Source: Thermomonospora catenispora (GTDB taxonomy: Bacteria > Actinomycetota > Actinomycetes > Streptosporangiales > Streptosporangiaceae). From it: 64,000 nt of DNA. Positions 61,239-64,000 of the stretch are shown here, piece by piece; within the stretch, counting starts at the first letter, position 1; each line of letters begins with the position of its first letter. Location: positions 1 through 64,000 of the forward strand of contig NZ_RRYT01000003.1 of NCBI RefSeq assembly GCF_006363815.1. The letters run 5' to 3'. The notes beneath the pieces are model-generated. The model was not told where the DNA came from. It worked only from the letters and a program-made list of their open reading frames with translations, and ran no database searches. Made by a program: the position numbers and the translations under genes.

Positions 61239-61775
61239 TCAGTCGAGGCCGAGGTCGGCCACCTGATAGGCGAAACGGTAGGTCAGCCCCTCGGCGGCCA
61301 GCCGTTCGGCGGCGCCTCGCTCGACGATGGTGGCCACGGCGACCACCTCGGCACCGGCTTCGCGGAGGGCCTCGACGGCGGTGAGGACCGAACCGCCGGT
61401 GGTGGAGGTGTCCTCCACCGCCAGCACCCGGCGGCCCGCCACGTCGGGGCCCTCGATCCGGCGCTGCAGCCCGTGGGTCTTGCCGGACTTGCGCACGACG
61501 AAGGCGTCCAGCCGACGCCCCCGGGCGTGCGCGGCGTGCAGCATGGCGGTCGCCACCGGGTCGGCGCCCAGCGTGAGACCGCCCACCGCGTCATAGTCCA
61601 GGTCGGCGGTCAGCTCCAGCATCACCCGGCCCACCAGGGGAGCGGCGTGTCCGTCCAACGTCACCCGGCGCAGGTCCACGTACCAGCTGGCGCGCCGGCC
61701 CGACGACAGGACGAAGTCACCGTGCACCACGGCCTTCTTCTTGATCTCTTGCAGCAGCTCTTCGCGGTCGCTCAC
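61239..61775 (-). CDS. pyrE: Orotate phosphoribosyltransferase
   Basis: The protein has 178 residues, GTG 61775. I took this start because the family begins with a SDREELLQEIKKKAVVHGDFVLSSGRRASWYVDLRR block. The PRPP loop VLAVEDTSTTGGSVLTAVEAL lies at about 117-137, and RKSGKTHG is the flexible catalytic segment. It converts orotate to OMP in pyrimidine synthesis. The frame stays open upstream but without homology. Confidence 0.95.
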   Translation of the reverse strand: MSDREELLQEIKKKAVVHGDFVLSSGRRASWYVDLRRVTLDGHAAPLVGRVMLELTADLDYDAVGGLTLGADPVATAMLHAAHARGRRLDAFVVRKSGKTHGLQRRIEGPDVAGRRVLAVEDTSTTGGSVLTAVEALREAGAEVVAVATIVERGAAERLAAEGLTYRFAYQVADLGLD

Positions 61776-61869
61776 GGGAGGAACCCTAGCGGCGGGCCCG
61801 CCGTGACCGATCCGCCCCGGTGTACCGTCGGCTGGATGCCGCGACGACTCCGCCGGGCCGGGTGACGCC

Positions 61870-62388
61870 GTGACACCCGGTTCGCTGATCCTGCTGCACC
61901 CGCCGCGCGCCACCGCCGCCGCCTGGGGGGAGGTGCCGGAGCTGCTGCGCGCCCGGGGCCGTGAGGTCCTCGTCCCCGACGTCGGGGAGGTGGGCGGCAT
62001 GCGCTATGTGGCCCGTGCGTCCCTCGCCGTGGCCGCCGCCGCCCCCACCGCCCCCCTCGTCCTGGTCGGCCGGAGCGCCGCGGGCCCGCTGCTGCCCGCC
62101 ATGGCCGCCGCGCAACGCGCCGCCCACCGCGCCGTGGGCGGATACGTCTTCGTGGACGCCGACCCGCCCGCGCCCCGCGCCCCGGCCGCGGGCCACGCCC
62201 ACGCCCTCGATGCGGCGCCCCCCGTCCCCGCCGACTGGCCGGAGGCGCCCTGCGGCTATCTGAGCACCGCAGGCGAGACCCCTCGGGTGCGTCAGGCCCG
62301 CCTGCGGGGCTGGCAGGTCACCGTCCTCGCCACCGGGTCGGCGGACCGCCTGGCCGCCGCCCTGGACGCCCTCATCGGCGCCCTGTAG
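61870..62388 (+). CDS. Small alpha/beta-hydrolase-like protein
   Basis: The protein has 172 residues, GTG 61870. It begins SLILLHPPRATAAAW and contains a nucleophile-elbow-like VGRSAAG (Ser69), with DADPP and a C-terminal LDAL helix, as in short serine hydrolases. It is much shorter than a full alpha/beta hydrolase (usually over 240). The cap and perhaps the catalytic acid/His strand are reduced, and activity is doubtful. Convergent with the TPR gene. Confidence 0.65.
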   Translation: MTPGSLILLHPPRATAAAWGEVPELLRARGREVLVPDVGEVGGMRYVARASLAVAAAAPTAPLVLVGRSAAGPLLPAMAAAQRAAHRAVGGYVFVDADPPAPRAPAAGHAHALDAAPPVPADWPEAPCGYLSTAGETPRVRQARLRGWQVTVLATGSADRLAAALDALIGAL

Positions 62389-62402
62389 CCGCCGGTGGGC
62401 CC

Positions 62403-62984
62403 TCAGGCCTGCTTGAGGAGGTCGTCGAGCATCGCGTCGTACTCGTCCTCGGGCCGGCCGAGGTCGATGCGGGCGCGATAACGAAGGCGCAGCAGGGCCT
62501 CCAGGCTGTCCTCGGCGACGCGGCCCTCCTCGTCGGGGGCCTGCTCGCGGACCGACAGCACCACGTCGGCGCCCCGGGTGGCCCACTCGTAGGCGCCGCT
62601 CACATCGCCGTGGGCGTAGAGGATCTCGGTGACGGTGCGGTAGACCTCCGGATCGCGCGGACGGTCGGCGCTGATCCGGTCGAGCAGGGAACGGGCCTCA
62701 TCGGTCTCCCCCAGCTCGAACAGGGCGTCGGCGAGGTAGACACGGGGATCCCCGTACGTCTCGCCGCCGTCCTCGATCGCCTGCCGGTACAACTCGGCGG
62801 CCTTGGCGTGGTCTCCGGCGTGCTGCCACTGCTCGCCGGCGCGCAGCAGGATGTTCGCGCGGGAGACCCCTCCGGAGACCGACGCGGCCAGCTCCGACAG
62901 CCGCCGCGCCGCCGATGCGTGATCGCCAGTGCGCAGGGTGTCGAACTCCAGATCGTCGAGATCGTCTTCCGTCACATGCGTCAC
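62403..62984 (-). CDS. Tetratricopeptide-repeat protein
   Basis: The protein has 193 residues, ATG 62984. Three to four helix pairs with TPR spacing: AARRLSELAASV, ANILLRAGEQWQHAGDHAKAAELYRQAIEDGG, ARVYLADALFELGETDEARSLLDRI, and VYRTVTEILYAHGDVSGAYEWATRG. An acidic N-terminus (TEDDLDDLEFDTL). It is a soluble protein-protein interaction module with no catalytic motif. Confidence 0.88.
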   Translation of the reverse strand: MTHVTEDDLDDLEFDTLRTGDHASAARRLSELAASVSGGVSRANILLRAGEQWQHAGDHAKAAELYRQAIEDGGETYGDPRVYLADALFELGETDEARSLLDRISADRPRDPEVYRTVTEILYAHGDVSGAYEWATRGADVVLSVREQAPDEEGRVAEDSLEALLRLRYRARIDLGRPEDEYDAMLDDLLKQA

Positions 62985-63092
62985 AGTTCCACGCTACCCG
63001 CCGGTCGTCGTGCGGAGCGGGATATTCGCCGATGATCGTGAACCGGGACGGAAGCGTCGAACCGGACGGTCGGGGACCGGAGCCGGCGACGG

Positions 63093-64000
63093 TCAACGAC
63101 GAGAGCGCTCGAGGGCGTCCCAGAAACCCCGGCGCAGGGCGTGCCGGACCTCATCGTGCAGCAGGAAGTCGATGGGCAGCGAAGACCCCTGCAGCAGACG
63201 GGCCTCCAGGTCCGAGGGCATGCGGGGCTTGCGGGCCAGCACCGCCTCCAGCCAGAGGGCGGGCGCGTCGCGGGCCACCGACTCGCCGAAGTCCTGGCCC
63301 TCCTTGTGCGCGGCCTTCACCGCGTCGGACAGGGTGGGCGCCTGGCTCTGCTGCGGCACGGCCGGCAGATGGGCCGCCTGCTGCGGACCGGTGGGGATCG
63401 GGGAGCCGGAGGGGCCCGCCGGCGACGACTGCCCGTACCCCGTCGGCGGGGCGGGCGCGGGCTGGACGGGCGAGGGCGGCGCCTGTGCGCCCGTCGACGG
63501 GCCGGACGCATGGTGGGCGCCGGTCGACGGGCCCGACGTCTGGTGGGCGCCGGTTGACGGGCCGGACGCGCCGCCCAGGGAGGCGTAGCCGGCGGCGGGC
63601 TGCTGGTCCGTGGAGGTCGTCCCCAGGCTCCGCATCCCGGTGCTGTTCAGGGCGGACCCGTACGACCCGTTGGAGGAGGACGGCAGCGGCTGCGGGCCGC
63701 TGTTGGACGACGATCCGCCCGAGGCGGGGCCGAGCGACGGTCGGCCGGTGATGGGGGAGGACGGCGGCGGGGCCGAGTGCGGCCCGGTCGATATCGGCGC
63801 GGACATCGTCTGCCCGGTGCTGGTGCCGTGCCCGTTGGACAGCGGCGACACCGAACCGCCGCCCTGGTCGACGCCGCTGAGCAGGTTCACGTACGGGCGC
63901 AGATGGTTGGCGCCGATCTCGATCAGGTCGTCGCACTCCTGCCGCAGCGCCCGCGAGATCGTCCAGTTCCCGTCCACCGCCACGTGCACGATCGTGACCC
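63093..64000 (-). CDS. Partial gene: protein with N-terminal helical domain, Pro/Ser/Thr repeats and C-terminal helix bundle
   Basis: The frame is open to the right edge, so the start may lie outside (GTG 63998 or 63989 are internal candidates). Visible: an N-terminal block VAVDGNWTISRALRQECDDLIEIGANHLRPYVNLL, a long disordered Ser/Thr/Gly/Pro segment (about 45-195) with a threefold ten-residue repeat SGPSTGAHxx, and a folded C-terminal region AVKAAHKEGQDFGESVARDAPALWLEAVL. No family is recognised. Confidence 0.7.
   Translation of the reverse strand, partial: VTIVHVAVDGNWTISRALRQECDDLIEIGANHLRPYVNLLSGVDQGGGSVSPLSNGHGTSTGQTMSAPISTGPHSAPPPSSPITGRPSLGPASGGSSSNSGPQPLPSSSNGSYGSALNSTGMRSLGTTSTDQQPAAGYASLGGASGPSTGAHQTSGPSTGAHHASGPSTGAQAPPSPVQPAPAPPTGYGQSSPAGPSGSPIPTGPQQAAHLPAVPQQSQAPTLSDAVKAAHKEGQDFGESVARDAPALWLEAVLARKPRMPSDLEARLLQGSSLPIDFLLHDEVRHALRRGFWDALERSRR
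63481..63570. repeat. Three 30-bp tandem repeats inside the right-edge gene
   Basis: Units 63481-63510, 63511-63540 and 63541-63570 encode the ten-residue SGPSTGAHxx repeat in the disordered segment of the minus-strand protein. Confidence 0.8.

Overview
The window comes from the chromosome of a GC-rich actinomycete. Evidence includes very high GC, frequent GTG starts and G+C-biased third codon positions. The gene content also fits: a PknG/GlnX/GlnH signalling locus, a purA-DUF3151-fba-DedA-pyrE neighbourhood of the mycobacterial type, and an actinomycete integrative element. A Thermomonosporaceae/Streptosporangiales host (Actinomadura-like) is my best guess, but this is inference.

Region 1 (1-11,910) is an actinomycete integrative and conjugative element (AICE) of the pSAM2 type. 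Its right end lies at the 3' end of a tRNA-Arg(ACG) gene. The core runs GntR repressor, divergent Pra-like activator, FtsK-like translocase, transfer and spread proteins, HUH replication initiator, excisionase, tyrosine integrase. To the left are two paralogous proteins that fuse an XRE helix-turn-helix to a P-loop kinase. One is translationally coupled to a guanylate-kinase-like protein. With them are several small unknown genes. No second copy of the tRNA end is visible, so the left end probably lies outside the window.

Region 2 (12,000-24,270) is accessory chromosome. It holds a secreted glycerophosphodiesterase, a lipoprotein, tRNA-Ser(GCT), a tandem family of four-helix membrane proteins (two intact, one decayed), a DsbA/FrnE-like protein, a frameshifted F420-dependent oxidoreductase remnant, a TetR gene coupled to a glycosidase-fold protein, and a MarR/MFS pair with AT-rich operators.

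Region 3 (24,270-33,276) is a tight seven-gene operon: coiled-coil protein, PknG kinase, PP2C phosphatase, VWA protein, FHA protein, GlnX-like sensor and GlnH-like binding lipoprotein. It looks like a complete amino-acid-sensing phosphorylation pathway, with kinase, phosphatase, phospho-reader and sensor side by side.

Region 4 (33,634-64,000) is mostly core metabolism. purC, purB, purD and purA are scattered through 13 kb, along with murA, fba, pyrE, a HisC/Pat aminotransferase, plsC-like, corA and DedA. Mixed in are regulators, exporters and a membrane-anchored pseudokinase. purA has a well-initiated 28-codon upstream reading frame whose start region resembles that of purA. Short tandem repeats (11, 15, 27 and 30 bp units) lie between or inside several of these genes.
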